A stretch of DNA of 64,000 nucleotides from positions 310,001-374,000 of the forward strand of contig CAVYML010000002.1 of NCBI GenBank assembly GCA_963769605.1, given 5' to 3'. The position numbers were made by a program, and so were the translations under genes. The notes below the pieces were generated by a model, which saw only the letters and a program-made list of their open reading frames with translations, did no database searches and had not been told where the DNA came from. Origin of the DNA: Fen-1254 sp963769605. Lineage in GTDB: Bacteria > Bacteroidota > Ignavibacteria > UBA10030. Position 1 is the first letter of the stretch, and every line of letters begins with the position of its first letter. This document shows positions 54,719-63,539 of the stretch, piece after piece.

Positions 54719-55436
54719 ATGAAACGCGCACTCGTTATTATTCCGACTTATAATGAAGCGGAAAATATTCAAAAAATTATTCCACGGATATTGGAAGAAG
54801 ACGATTGTCTTCAAGTTCTGGTCGTCGATGACAATTCTCCCGACGGAACGGCCGGGCTTGTGAAAAAGATTCAAAAGCAAAACAAACGGGTACATATTAT
54901 TGAACGCAGAGGGAAGATGGGATTAGGAACGGCATACGTCGCGGGATTTAAGTACGGCATTCAAGAGGGATTCGACTATATCCTCGAGATGGATGCCGAT
55001 TTTTCGCACGATCCCGACGCTCTTCCGGTTTTGTTGAAAAAGGCGGAGGATCATGATCTCGTTATCGGATCTCGGTACTTCAACGGCGTCAATGTGGTTA
55101 ACTGGCCCATGCGGCGCCTGCTCTTAAGTTATTTTGCCAATATCTATACGCGGATCATTACCGGCATTCCGGTTCATGACGCAACCGGAGGCTTTAAATG
55201 TTATAAACGCGCAGTACTCCAATCTCTCAATCTCGATTCGATCAAATCGAACGGGTACAGTTTCCAGATAGAGAACAAATTTTCTTGCATGGAAAAAGGG
55301 ATTTACCATTTTAGAAGTGCCGATCGTATTTGTAGATCGCCGTGCGGGTGTATCAAAGATGTCAAAGCATATTGTCCATGAAGCTGCATTGATGGTGTGG
55401 AAACTGAAATTTAAGAGTCTTTTCGGAAAGCTGTGA
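54719..55436 (+). pseudogene. Polyprenol-phosphate mannosyltransferase, frameshifted near the C-terminus
   Basis: Dpm1-type GT2: IPTYNEAENIQKIIPRIL, LVVDDNSPDGTAGLV, EMDADFSHDPDALP and DATGGFKCYKRAVL. The start is 54719, with GAAGGAAA ahead. The frame runs on to 55381 with a tail unlike the family. From about 55274 the +1 frame gives the expected end (NFLAWKKGFTILEVPIVFVD, KMSKHIVHEAALMVWKLKF) and stops at 55436. Deleting one A at 55274-55275 joins YSFQIE to TNFLAW and restores a full-length protein of about 238 residues. The catalytic domain is intact, so either a recent mutation or a base error is possible. The product should transfer a hexose to polyprenol phosphate at the inner membrane. 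Confidence 0.88.
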
Positions 55437-55445
55437 CCCGACGGC

Positions 55446-57449
55446 ATGAAAACTTTCCCGTCAAAAACACGCATTCAAATCTCCGTCATCATTGTCAATT
55501 ACAATGTCCGTGAATTTCTCCGGCAGTCAATCGTTTCGCTGAAGAAATCTCTCCGCGGCATTTCTTCAGAAATTTTCGTTGTTGATAATGCATCGGACGA
55601 TGGTTCGGCCGAGATGGTACGGAAAAACTTTCCCGGAATCCGGTTGATTGAGATGGAAGCAAATGTCGGCTTTGCAACTGCTAACAATGCGGCGTTGAAA
55701 ATCGCACGGGGAAAATATTTCTTTCTTATCAATCCCGATACGATCGTTCAGGAAAACACCGCTCGTGTCTTTCTGGACTTCATGGAACAGCATCGCGATG
55801 CCGGTATGGCAGGATGCAAGGTGCTGAACCCGGATGGATCATTCCAGCTTCCCTGCCGCAGAGGGTTTCCCACACCGTGGGTTGCATTTGCAAAAATTAT
55901 CGGGCTAAGTTCTCTTTTTCCCTCTTTGAAAATATTCGGCGGTTATAACGTAACTTACCGAAGCACCGAAGAAACTTATCCAGTCGATGCCATCAGCGGT
56001 TCCTGCATGTTTGTACGCCGCGAAGCATACGAAAATGCCGGTGGATTGGACGAGTCGTATTTTATGTACGGAGAAGACCTCGATTGGTGTTACCGCATTC
56101 TTAAAGCCGGATGGAAAGTCTACTATGTTCATTCAACGCAGATTATTCATTATCGAGGCGAAAGCACAAAGCGGAGTAATATAGATGAACTAAAAATGTT
56201 CTACGAGGCGATGCACATCTTCGTACGAAAACATTACCATTCATCTCCTCTCACGCTCGCTCTTCTTCGCATTTCCATAGTTACTGTTTCATGGGCGGCG
56301 TTCTTTTCATCCCTCCTCCGTCCATGGAGATCCGCATTGATCGACTGGTTCATTATCAACCTTAGTCTTCTCATTGCTGAATATGTGCGTCGCGGGGAAA
56401 TTTTTGCGTACCCAAATTATGCTTATCCAGTTGTGTTCACAATCCCGGCATTCGTTGTAATTGCGAATTTGTATTCGATGGGAGTTTATACGACGAGGAA
56501 AATGTCGATTTCCCGGACTTTCTTAGCCGTCGGTTCGGGATACGTTCTTCTTTCGGCTCTTACTGCTTTTTTTAAAACCTACGCATTCAGCAGAATAATT
56601 ATTCTTATTTCCGGACTGTTTGTCATGCTTCTGCTTCCACTGTGGAGGTTCTTATTGCTATGGAGCGGCAAACGGTCGGCACATGCAGGGTTGCTGGGAA
56701 TGAGAACGGCTCTTGTAGGGACTGATGCAAAAGCGCAGGAATTATTGAAAAAACTTCGTGCGACTCCACAAAGCGGATACGAAATGATCGGATTCATCGG
56801 AACATCGCATAAGGAAGTCGGGGAACAGATAGTGGGCGTTCCCGTACTTGCCAGCATAGAGAATGTCAACAAAGCTGTCCGTGAACATCGATTGAGCGAT
56901 ATTATTTTTGCGCCCGATTCGATATCGTATTCTCAAATTCTATCCGTCATGAGTCATACATACGAATCTGAAGTCGCTTTCCATCTCGTTCCCAATACGA
57001 TGGACGTGGTAGTCGGAAAGGCGAGCATCGACGTATTGGATCAACTGCCGCTCGTACAACTTACTTTTAATATCAGCAAACCTTTCAACCGTTTTACGAA
57101 AAGAATTTTCGATATCATCCTTTCGGGATTGCTCTTAATCATTGTTTGTCCTATTTTATACATATTTCGTTTCAGGAAACCGCATAACTCATTGTTTTCC
57201 CATCTTATGGATGTGTTGAAAGGGACATATAGTTTTGTCGGTCCATCACTCGAATCGAAAATATCTGAAGTCCAAGATATCTTTATCGGCAAACCGGGAC
57301 TGACTGGGTTGGCACAGTTGAAAGGGACGCAGCATCTGTCGGCAGAAGAAATTGCACAGTATAATTTGTATTATGCACGCCATCAATCGATATTAACCGA
57401 TGGAGAAATTCTTCTCCGAACCTGGTTGAAAACCCGGACCGATGCATAG
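55446..57449 (+). CDS. GT2 glycosyltransferase fused to a reduced phosphoglycosyltransferase-like domain
   Basis: 667 residues. The GT2 domain (about 8-250) has VIIVNYNVREFLRQSI, NVGFATANNAALKIARGKYF, LINPDTIVQ and SGSCMFVRREAYENAGGLD. Four or so membrane helices (about 285-405) and a Rossmann segment (ALVGTDAKAQELLKKLRAT, about 422-540) follow. The last ~120 residues mimic the WcaJ family: FTKRIFDIILSGLLLIIV, LKGTYSFVGPSLES and KPGLTGLAQLKGTQ. Compared with the paralog at 52176, about 60 residues around KFRSMxTDAE and DELPQ are missing, including the catalytic Asp-Glu pair. The C-terminal part is thus likely structural or acceptor-binding. A 9-nt gap separates it from the mannosyltransferase. 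Confidence 0.85.
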   Translation: MKTFPSKTRIQISVIIVNYNVREFLRQSIVSLKKSLRGISSEIFVVDNASDDGSAEMVRKNFPGIRLIEMEANVGFATANNAALKIARGKYFFLINPDTIVQENTARVFLDFMEQHRDAGMAGCKVLNPDGSFQLPCRRGFPTPWVAFAKIIGLSSLFPSLKIFGGYNVTYRSTEETYPVDAISGSCMFVRREAYENAGGLDESYFMYGEDLDWCYRILKAGWKVYYVHSTQIIHYRGESTKRSNIDELKMFYEAMHIFVRKHYHSSPLTLALLRISIVTVSWAAFFSSLLRPWRSALIDWFIINLSLLIAEYVRRGEIFAYPNYAYPVVFTIPAFVVIANLYSMGVYTTRKMSISRTFLAVGSGYVLLSALTAFFKTYAFSRIIILISGLFVMLLLPLWRFLLLWSGKRSAHAGLLGMRTALVGTDAKAQELLKKLRATPQSGYEMIGFIGTSHKEVGEQIVGVPVLASIENVNKAVREHRLSDIIFAPDSISYSQILSVMSHTYESEVAFHLVPNTMDVVVGKASIDVLDQLPLVQLTFNISKPFNRFTKRIFDIILSGLLLIIVCPILYIFRFRKPHNSLFSHLMDVLKGTYSFVGPSLESKISEVQDIFIGKPGLTGLAQLKGTQHLSAEEIAQYNLYYARHQSILTDGEILLRTWLKTRTDA

Positions 57450-57484
57450 GAGGAGGAAATAATTAAGATTTTGGAGAGTATCGG

Positions 57485-58437
57485 ATGGCAAAAGTAATAT
57501 TAGATTTTGAAAAACCGATTATAGAGCTGGAACAAAAAATCGCAGAGATGCGAAAATATGCGGACAACCTCGATATTTCCGATGAAATTGGAACACTCGA
57601 AGGAAAGGTGGATCAATTGCGAAATTCCGTATATCAGAATTTGACCCGATGGCAGCGCGTTCAGATTGCCCGGCATCCCGACCGGCCGTATACACTCGAT
57701 TATATACAATATATGATCGAAGATTTTGTTGAATTGCACGGTGATCGCCGTTTTGCGGATGATAAGGCGATCATCGGCGGATTCGGACGATTGGACAAAG
57801 ACACTGTGCTGATCCTCGGCCATCAAAAAGGCCGCGACACAAAATCTAACATCTACCGTAATTTCGGAATGCCGAATCCGGAAGGATACAGGAAAGCGCT
57901 GCGGCTGATGTTGCTTGCCGCAAAGTTCGGGAAGCCTATTATTACACTGCTCGACACGCCCGGTGCATATCCGGGACTGGGGCCGAAGAGCGCGGGCAGG
58001 GAGAGGCGATTGCCCGCAATCTTTTTGAAATGTCCCATTTACCGGTACCGATCATCGTCGTTGTTATCGGCGAAGGGGCTTCCGGCGGCGCGCTTGGAAT
58101 GGGAATCGGCGATAGAGTCATGATGCTTGAGAATTCGTGGTATTCCGTTATTTCTCCGGAATCGTGCTCCAGCATTCTCTGGCGGAGCTGGGAATTTAAA
58201 GAGCAGGCGGCAGAAGCGCTTAAACTCACGGCAAAAGATTTGCTTGAACAAAAGATTATCGACAAGATTATTCCGGAACCGGTTGGAGGAGCGCATCGCG
58301 ATCCGCTGATTGCTGCAGCAACGCTGAAGAGAACTCTGATCGAAGAATTGAAAACGCTTAAGAAAATCAAGCCCGATCGTCTTGTACAGATGCGAATCGA
58401 AAAGTTTTCCGCCATGGGCGAATGGAAGAGCGCATAA
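57485..58437 (+). pseudogene. accA: Acetyl-CoA carboxylase carboxyltransferase alpha subunit, frameshifted
   Basis: AccA binds the acyl-CoA half-site of the carboxyltransferase in fatty acid synthesis. The first frame (57485-58123) has LDFEKPIIELEQKI, RHPDRPYTLDYI, ELHGDRRFADD and ITLLDTPGAYPG, then departs from the family. From about 57983 the +2 frame gives AEERGQGEAIARNLFEMS, GEGASGGALGMGIGDRV and SPESCSSILWR, and ends at 58437. Restoring one base in the G run 57979-57982 joins PGLG to AEERG and gives a 318-residue protein of normal length. accA is essential in most bacteria without another copy, so a consensus error is the leading explanation. The thioesterase gene starts on the last base of its stop. 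Confidence 0.92.
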
Positions 58438-58850
58438 TGTCTGTCGCAATAGCACAGCACTATTCTTCGATACGCGTCCGTTATGCGGATACGGATCAGA
58501 TGCGAGTTGTTCATCACAGCAAATACTTCGAATACTTTGAAATAGGGCGTTCAGACCTCATCCGAGCGTTGGGCATGCCGTACGGGGACATGGAGGCAAA
58601 AGGAATTTTCCTGCCGGTTATAGAAGCAGTAGCAAAATTCTTAAAACCGGCTCAATACGATGAAGTCCTTACCGTCGAAACTTCGATATGTGAAATGCCG
58701 GTAGTTACTTTAACTATCGAGTATCGTATTTTAAGGCATAATAGAGAAGAATGTCTTGCAGAAGGGCGAACCGTTCACGGTTTCCTCAATGCAAAAACAG
58801 GAAGGCCAACACGCGCACCGAAGGATTTTCTGCAGCTCTTTAACAAGTAA
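58437..58850 (+). CDS. Hotdog acyl-CoA thioesterase, YbgC/FadM-like
   Basis: 137 residues from ATG 58437, which shares its A with the accA stop (TAATG). The hotdog signature is SIRVRYADTDQMRVVHHSKY followed by FEIGRSDLIRALG; the Asp in YADTD is the catalytic residue of the 4-hydroxybenzoyl-CoA thioesterase family. It probably hydrolyses acyl-CoA or acyl-ACP, and the coupling to accA fits lipid metabolism. Substrate length is unknown. Confidence 0.9.
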   Translation: MSVAIAQHYSSIRVRYADTDQMRVVHHSKYFEYFEIGRSDLIRALGMPYGDMEAKGIFLPVIEAVAKFLKPAQYDEVLTVETSICEMPVVTLTIEYRILRHNREECLAEGRTVHGFLNAKTGRPTRAPKDFLQLFNK

Positions 58851-58858
58851 ATCTCATC

Positions 58859-60337
58859 ATGCGGGAAAAAATAGTTCAGCTCGGGAAAGACACTGCAATC
58901 TACGGATTGAGCACAATTCTTGGCAGACTGATCAATTTTCTCATCGTTCCCTTTTATGCCAATGTCCTGCTTCCTGCAGAGAACGGCATCATCTCGAATC
59001 TCTATGCTTATATAGCATTTGCTTTTGTGGTATACTGCTACGGTATGGAAGCGGCGTATATGCGGTTCGTATCTACACTCGACCTTGGCAATAAAAAGCA
59101 AAACTTCAGTGTGCCTTTTCTTTCCCTGCTCGTAACATCGCTTCTGGTTTCACTGACCATTCATTTTCAAGCGCCGTTCATAAGCCGCTCCATCGGTATG
59201 AATACTTCAGAGAGCGGACTGATACGATATGCGGGATGGATATTATGTTTCGATACGCTTTCCGTCATTCCGTTCGCATCGCTGAGAATGGACCGGAAAG
59301 CAAAAGTCTTTGCATCTCTGAAGCTGTTCAATATCATGACGAACGTAGTTCTGAATCTTGTTCTTATTCTCGGATTTCATTTCAGGGCTGAAGGAGTTTT
59401 TCTGGCAAATCTCTGCGCATCGGCCGTGACGTTCGTCTTAGCAATGATTATTGTTGCAAAGAATGTGACATGGAAATTACCCGGAGGTTTATACAGTCAG
59501 GTCTTAAAATTCGGGCTTCCGTACATCCCGGCCGGCTTAGCAGGCATGGCGATGCAGGTGATCGACAGACCCATCGTTAAAGCCTTGACTAACGACGCTA
59601 CACTCGGCATTTATCAGTTGAACTACCGGCTGGGGATATTTATGATGCTTATTGTCGGAATGTTCGATTATGCATGGAGACCTTTTTTTCTCAATCATGC
59701 GCACGATGAAGATGCAAAGAAACTGTTTTCAAAAGTTTTTACATATTTTACTCTGGGAATGATGATTATTTTTCTGACCGTATCGCTTTTCATCGAAGAT
59801 ATCGTTCGCATGAAAATAGCCGGAAAACAGTTTTTTCCTCCTGTCTATTGGCAGGGAACGCCCATAGTTCCGTGGGTTCTTCTCGCGTATGTATTTACGG
59901 GAGCATATACTTGCTTTGTAGTTGGAGTCTATCTGGAAAAAAAAACCAAGTATCTTCCTTTTGTGACAGGAGCAGGGGCGTTGATCAACGTCGGAGCGAA
60001 TCTTATCCTTATACCTTTACTCGGAATACTCGGAGCCGCGCTTTCGACCCTTTTAAGTTATATCGTCATGGCTGTCGGGATGTATTTTGCATCGCAGAAA
60101 TATTACCGGATCGAATATGAATGGAACATCATTGCCAAAATATCAGGTTCGGCTTTATGTCTGTTTTTTCTCTACAGAAGTTTAAGCCTCGAGCCGCTCC
60201 GGATATCTTCCTTTGTTGTAAAATTACTTCTTCTGGGGATGTTCGGAATTGTACTGATCTTCCTAAATGTTGTAAGAAAGAGAGATATTCGTGATTCGGT
60301 CGCAATGCTGAAAAATCTTATCAAAAAGCCCGCCTAA
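58859..60337 (+). CDS. Polysaccharide flippase family protein (MOP superfamily)
   Basis: 492 residues with about 14 membrane helices. The N-terminal GKDTAIYGLSTILGRLINFL, FVVYCYGMEAAYMRF and the half-repeat FGLPYIPAGLAGMAMQVIDR are typical of the Wzx-like family. It is the second flippase of the window and differs in sequence from the one at 41836. It may serve a different lipid-linked polymer. It starts 8 nt after the thioesterase stop and is followed by a 513-nt gap. Confidence 0.88.
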   Translation: MREKIVQLGKDTAIYGLSTILGRLINFLIVPFYANVLLPAENGIISNLYAYIAFAFVVYCYGMEAAYMRFVSTLDLGNKKQNFSVPFLSLLVTSLLVSLTIHFQAPFISRSIGMNTSESGLIRYAGWILCFDTLSVIPFASLRMDRKAKVFASLKLFNIMTNVVLNLVLILGFHFRAEGVFLANLCASAVTFVLAMIIVAKNVTWKLPGGLYSQVLKFGLPYIPAGLAGMAMQVIDRPIVKALTNDATLGIYQLNYRLGIFMMLIVGMFDYAWRPFFLNHAHDEDAKKLFSKVFTYFTLGMMIIFLTVSLFIEDIVRMKIAGKQFFPPVYWQGTPIVPWVLLAYVFTGAYTCFVVGVYLEKKTKYLPFVTGAGALINVGANLILIPLLGILGAALSTLLSYIVMAVGMYFASQKYYRIEYEWNIIAKISGSALCLFFLYRSLSLEPLRISSFVVKLLLLGMFGIVLIFLNVVRKRDIRDSVAMLKNLIKKPA

Positions 60338-60850
60338 AGGTTCGTTGAAGAATAAAAGGGACCTGTTGAACTAAAAGTAAATTATGTACCAGCAGGATTC
60401 TCAAAAATCCAGGTCTAAAGTTCTTTAAGGTTTGATTGTTTTCAACCGTCTCTTTTAAAAGATTGATTTTCGGATGCAGAGTCCGGTTAACCAAAAAAAA
60501 CATTATACATGTATGCGAAGAATTTATGGAACCTGATATGAAATAATGTTGGAACAGATCTGTATTGGTTTTGGTAAAATATTAGAGGACAAAAGAAAAA
60601 TGAAGCGTGCATGACGAGGCTCTGATCGAGATAAGGGAAAAATAATTGCACTGTAAAAATTATGTGAAGGGAAAAATGGGAAAAGATAAGATGGGAAAAA
60701 AAGTTATCACTGATCATCGGCGAAAATAAATGAGTTCAAACGGCCAAAAAACTTGACAAAGAATTATAAACACGTATATTAGTATCAGTATTTGTTGTTC
60801 ATTGATACAACAAGACGAACTGTTCACAGATGAAAGGTTGATCATCCCGC
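60338..60850. other. 513-nt intergenic region before the ATP-grasp operon
   Basis: No open frame here looks real on either strand. The segment 60590-60720 is purine-rich and repeats GGGAAAAA or close variants four times (60635, 60669, 60678, 60693). A strong promoter candidate lies at its end. The first half is A+T-rich with no terminator-like hairpin that I can support. Confidence 0.5.
60753..60780 (+). promoter_or_regulatory. Promoter of the ATP-grasp/GNAT/KamA operon
   Basis: TTGACA (60753-60758), a 16-nt spacer and TATATT (60775-60780) give a near-consensus housekeeping promoter, followed by a leader of about 65 nt with AAAGG at 60833 before TTG 60851. It is the clearest promoter in the window. 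Confidence 0.65.
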
Positions 60851-61948
60851 TTGTTTAAGCGATTGAACGTAGCTCTCGTCTACAACATGAAAAAAGAAAA
60901 TTCAGATGATACATCATCTGATGACGGCGAACCCAATAGACGAAATCACAATCGGAAATTGGAAAGTGCCGGCGCTCCAGCGAAAGAGACGAAAGCAGAT
61001 ACATACGCAGAATGGGATAGTAAAGAAACCATTCTTGCCGTCAAAACGGCTCTCGAACAAAACCACAATGTCACACTCATCGAAGCGAATGAGGAAGCGT
61101 ACCGGAAGATCTGCGAAGTGAAGCCGGAAATTGTTTTTAACATCGCTGAAGGTTTCAGAGGTCCGTCGCGCGAGGCGCAAATTCCGGCAATGCTGGAGAT
61201 GCTTGGAATCCCATACACGGGATCCGATCCATTGACGCTGGCTCTCTGTCTCGATAAATCCCGCGCAAAAGAAATTCTTGCCTACCATAAAATTCCGACG
61301 CCCAAATTTTCAGTCATCGAGGAAGAATCACAGATAAAAAATTTCGATATCACTCTTCCTGCAATCGTCAAACCATTGTATGAAGGATCAAGCAAAGGAA
61401 TTTATGACGCCTCGGTTGCTAAATCAAGTCCGGATCTTGCAGAACAGATCAGGAAAGTCCTGGCTGAATACGATCAGCCGGCACTTGTGGAGGAGTTTCT
61501 AACCGGAAGAGAATTTACCGTAGCGTTGCTCGGCAATGACGGCGACCTGCAGGTCTTGCCGATCGTAGAAATTTGTTTTGAATCTTTGCCGGACGGTGTC
61601 AATCCGATTTATTCCTACGAAGCAAAATGGATATGGGATACCATCGAAAATCCGATCGATGTCCATGAATGCCCTGCTAAAATAGTTCCCGAATTGAAGA
61701 ATAAAATAGAAAAAATTTGCCGTGATACCTATAAAGCACTTCGATGCCGGGATTGGTGTCGTATTGACATACGCCTTAACAGCATAGGGGAACCGCAAGT
61801 TCTGGAGCTTAATCCACTTCCGGGGATACTGCCGAATCCTGAAGAACATTCTTGCTTTCCGCAGGCTGCCAGAGCGGCAGGACTCGATTATACGGCTTTA
61901 ATAAATTCCGTCCTTAACGCAGCCATAAAACGATACAACCTCAATTAA
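60851..61948 (+). CDS. D-Ala-D-Ala-ligase-like ATP-grasp protein 1
   Basis: 365 residues, probably from TTG 60851 (LNVALVYNMKKE is the expected family start). An acidic, charged insert (residues about 15-50) precedes the usual first strand. The order is that of Ddl: FNIAEGFRGPSREAQIP, MLGIPYTGSDPLTLALCLDK, PAIVKPLYEGSSKGI (nucleotide-binding strand), LVEEFLTGREFTVALLG, then DWCRIDIRLN and LELNPLPGILP for the metal and phosphate site. It should join two amino acids or an amino acid and another carboxylate with ATP. No mur, ddl or fts neighbours suggest cell-wall synthesis. A second ATP-grasp gene follows after 7 nt, so this pair probably acts in a separate pathway. Confidence 0.85.
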   Translation: MFKRLNVALVYNMKKENSDDTSSDDGEPNRRNHNRKLESAGAPAKETKADTYAEWDSKETILAVKTALEQNHNVTLIEANEEAYRKICEVKPEIVFNIAEGFRGPSREAQIPAMLEMLGIPYTGSDPLTLALCLDKSRAKEILAYHKIPTPKFSVIEEESQIKNFDITLPAIVKPLYEGSSKGIYDASVAKSSPDLAEQIRKVLAEYDQPALVEEFLTGREFTVALLGNDGDLQVLPIVEICFESLPDGVNPIYSYEAKWIWDTIENPIDVHECPAKIVPELKNKIEKICRDTYKALRCRDWCRIDIRLNSIGEPQVLELNPLPGILPNPEEHSCFPQAARAAGLDYTALINSVLNAAIKRYNLN

Positions 61949-61955
61949 CACGAAT

Positions 61956-63047
61956 ATGACCAAAAGCGAAATTCATATTGCCGTAGTTTTTAATGAACCG
62001 ATTGTCGAATTGAACGAGGCAAAACGAATATTGAGGGAAATCGCAAACCACGGTGCCGTGCGGGGCGGTACGGGGGAGCTGCCAAACATTATCGATCTTT
62101 CCGAGATCGGAGTGATCGAAGAGCGTGAACATGTGGAACAAGCGCTTCATGACAAAGGCTTTCGGACGTCACTCTTCAATATGAACGGAGATATAAAGCG
62201 CCTTATCCATTTCCTGGAAAAAGAAAAACCGACGATTGTTTTCAATCTCTGCGAATCATTATTGGGTCAAGCCATTCACGAAATGCACGTTGCAGGTATC
62301 TATGAATTGATGGGAATGCCGTATACGGGAACAGGAACAGTTGCACTTGGCATCTGCTTGAATAAAGTACGAACAAAAGAAATATTAAACTATCATCATA
62401 TTCCGACCGCCCCTTATGTGCTTGTGGAAAAAGGGGATGTTATTTCTCCCAAGACTTTTTCTTTGCAATTTCCGATGATCGTTAAACCGCTTCATGAAGA
62501 TGCAAGTTCCGGAATTGAAAACTCTTCTGTGGTACACGATTTTGCCTCTTTGACCGAGCGCACTTCAAAGGTTATCAAAGCATTTGAACAGCCCGCCTTG
62601 GTGGAAGAATATATCGCTGGCCGGGAGTTGAATGTTGCCGTCATGGGAAATAATCCGCCCGTTGCGCTGCCGATATCGGAAATCGATTTTTCCGGTTTGC
62701 CGGAGTCGTATCCCAAAATTGTCACGTATAATGCCAAGTGGGTCGAAAGTTCACCGGAATTTATTGGGACGGTCGGGACATGCCCGGCAATTTTACCGCG
62801 GAATGTTGAACACGCCGTTAAAGAAATCGCATTGCAGGCATATCGCATTATGGAAATCCGGGACTATGCGCGGATCGATATACGGCTGGACAAAAACAAC
62901 AAGCCGTATGTTCTTGAGGTCAACCCGAATCCGGATATATCTCGAGACGGAGGATTTGCCCGTTCGGCATGCACGGCTGGAATGACATTTGAAGAAATGA
63001 TCGGAAAAATCGTAGAACATACGCTTGAGCGATGTCGAATACAATAA
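61956..63047 (+). CDS. D-Ala-D-Ala-ligase-like ATP-grasp protein 2
   Basis: 363 residues. VVFNEPIVELNEAKRILREI at the N-terminus, FNLCESLLGQAIHEMHVAGI, MGMPYTGTGTVALGICLNK, FPMIVKPLHEDASSGIEN, LVEEYIAGRELNVAVMG, YARIDIRLDKNNKPYVLEVN and NPDISRDGGFARSACTAG cover the Ddl fold. It is clearly paralogous to the product of the gene before but not a recent duplicate. The acceptor and omega-loop regions differ, so the two may act in sequence on different substrates. The GNAT gene begins 1 nt after its stop. Confidence 0.87.
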   Translation: MTKSEIHIAVVFNEPIVELNEAKRILREIANHGAVRGGTGELPNIIDLSEIGVIEEREHVEQALHDKGFRTSLFNMNGDIKRLIHFLEKEKPTIVFNLCESLLGQAIHEMHVAGIYELMGMPYTGTGTVALGICLNKVRTKEILNYHHIPTAPYVLVEKGDVISPKTFSLQFPMIVKPLHEDASSGIENSSVVHDFASLTERTSKVIKAFEQPALVEEYIAGRELNVAVMGNNPPVALPISEIDFSGLPESYPKIVTYNAKWVESSPEFIGTVGTCPAILPRNVEHAVKEIALQAYRIMEIRDYARIDIRLDKNNKPYVLEVNPNPDISRDGGFARSACTAGMTFEEMIGKIVEHTLERCRIQ

Positions 63048-63048
63048 T

Positions 63049-63531
63049 ATGCCCATAAGGAAATTTGAAAAACAAGATCTGCCGGAGATTATTGAGCTCG
63101 TGTATGCGACCGGGGTTTTTAAGGAAAGTGAGATTCAAATTGCAAAAGAACTGCTGGAAATAGCCGTGGACAATCCGGATCAAAATGATTATATCATCTA
63201 TTCGTACGTAACGGAAAACGGAACGGTAGCCGGATATTATTGCTGCGGGCCGACGCCGTTGACCGCCTCGACATACGATTTGTACTGGATTGCAGTCCAT
63301 CCCTCGCAGCAGGGCAAAGGTGTGGGATATGAGTTGCTGCAGCATTGTGAGAATTTAATTCGATCAGTCAGCGGGTCTCTGATTATGGTTGAAACCTCGT
63401 CGCTGCCGAAGTACGACGCAACGCGAAAATTTTATCTGCGCAATCGTTATTCTCAGGCTGCGCAGGTCCGGGATTATTATGCACCGGGCGATGATCTTGT
63501 AATCTATTCCAAACACATTCAGGAGGTCTGA
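63049..63531 (+). CDS. GNAT family N-acetyltransferase
   Basis: 160 residues from ATG 63049. GNAT fold: IRKFEKQDLPEIIELVYATG (alpha 1), YWIAVHPSQQGKGVGYELLQ with the acetyl-CoA pyrophosphate motif QGKGVG, and KYDATRKFYLRNRYSQAAQV in the C-terminal motif B. It should acetylate an amine. It is shorter than the beta-lysine acetyltransferase AblB (about 270 residues), so an AblB assignment is not supported, though it sits next to a KamA-type gene. AGGAGG at its end serves the next gene. Confidence 0.85.
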   Translation: MPIRKFEKQDLPEIIELVYATGVFKESEIQIAKELLEIAVDNPDQNDYIIYSYVTENGTVAGYYCCGPTPLTASTYDLYWIAVHPSQQGKGVGYELLQHCENLIRSVSGSLIMVETSSLPKYDATRKFYLRNRYSQAAQVRDYYAPGDDLVIYSKHIQEV

Positions 63532-63539
63532 GAAGCTTT

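Noticed and set aside
63049..63531. Assignment of the GNAT as AblB, beta-lysine acetyltransferase
   Set aside because: It is about 110 residues shorter than AblB and no AblB-specific motif was identified; adjacency to KamA alone is not enough.
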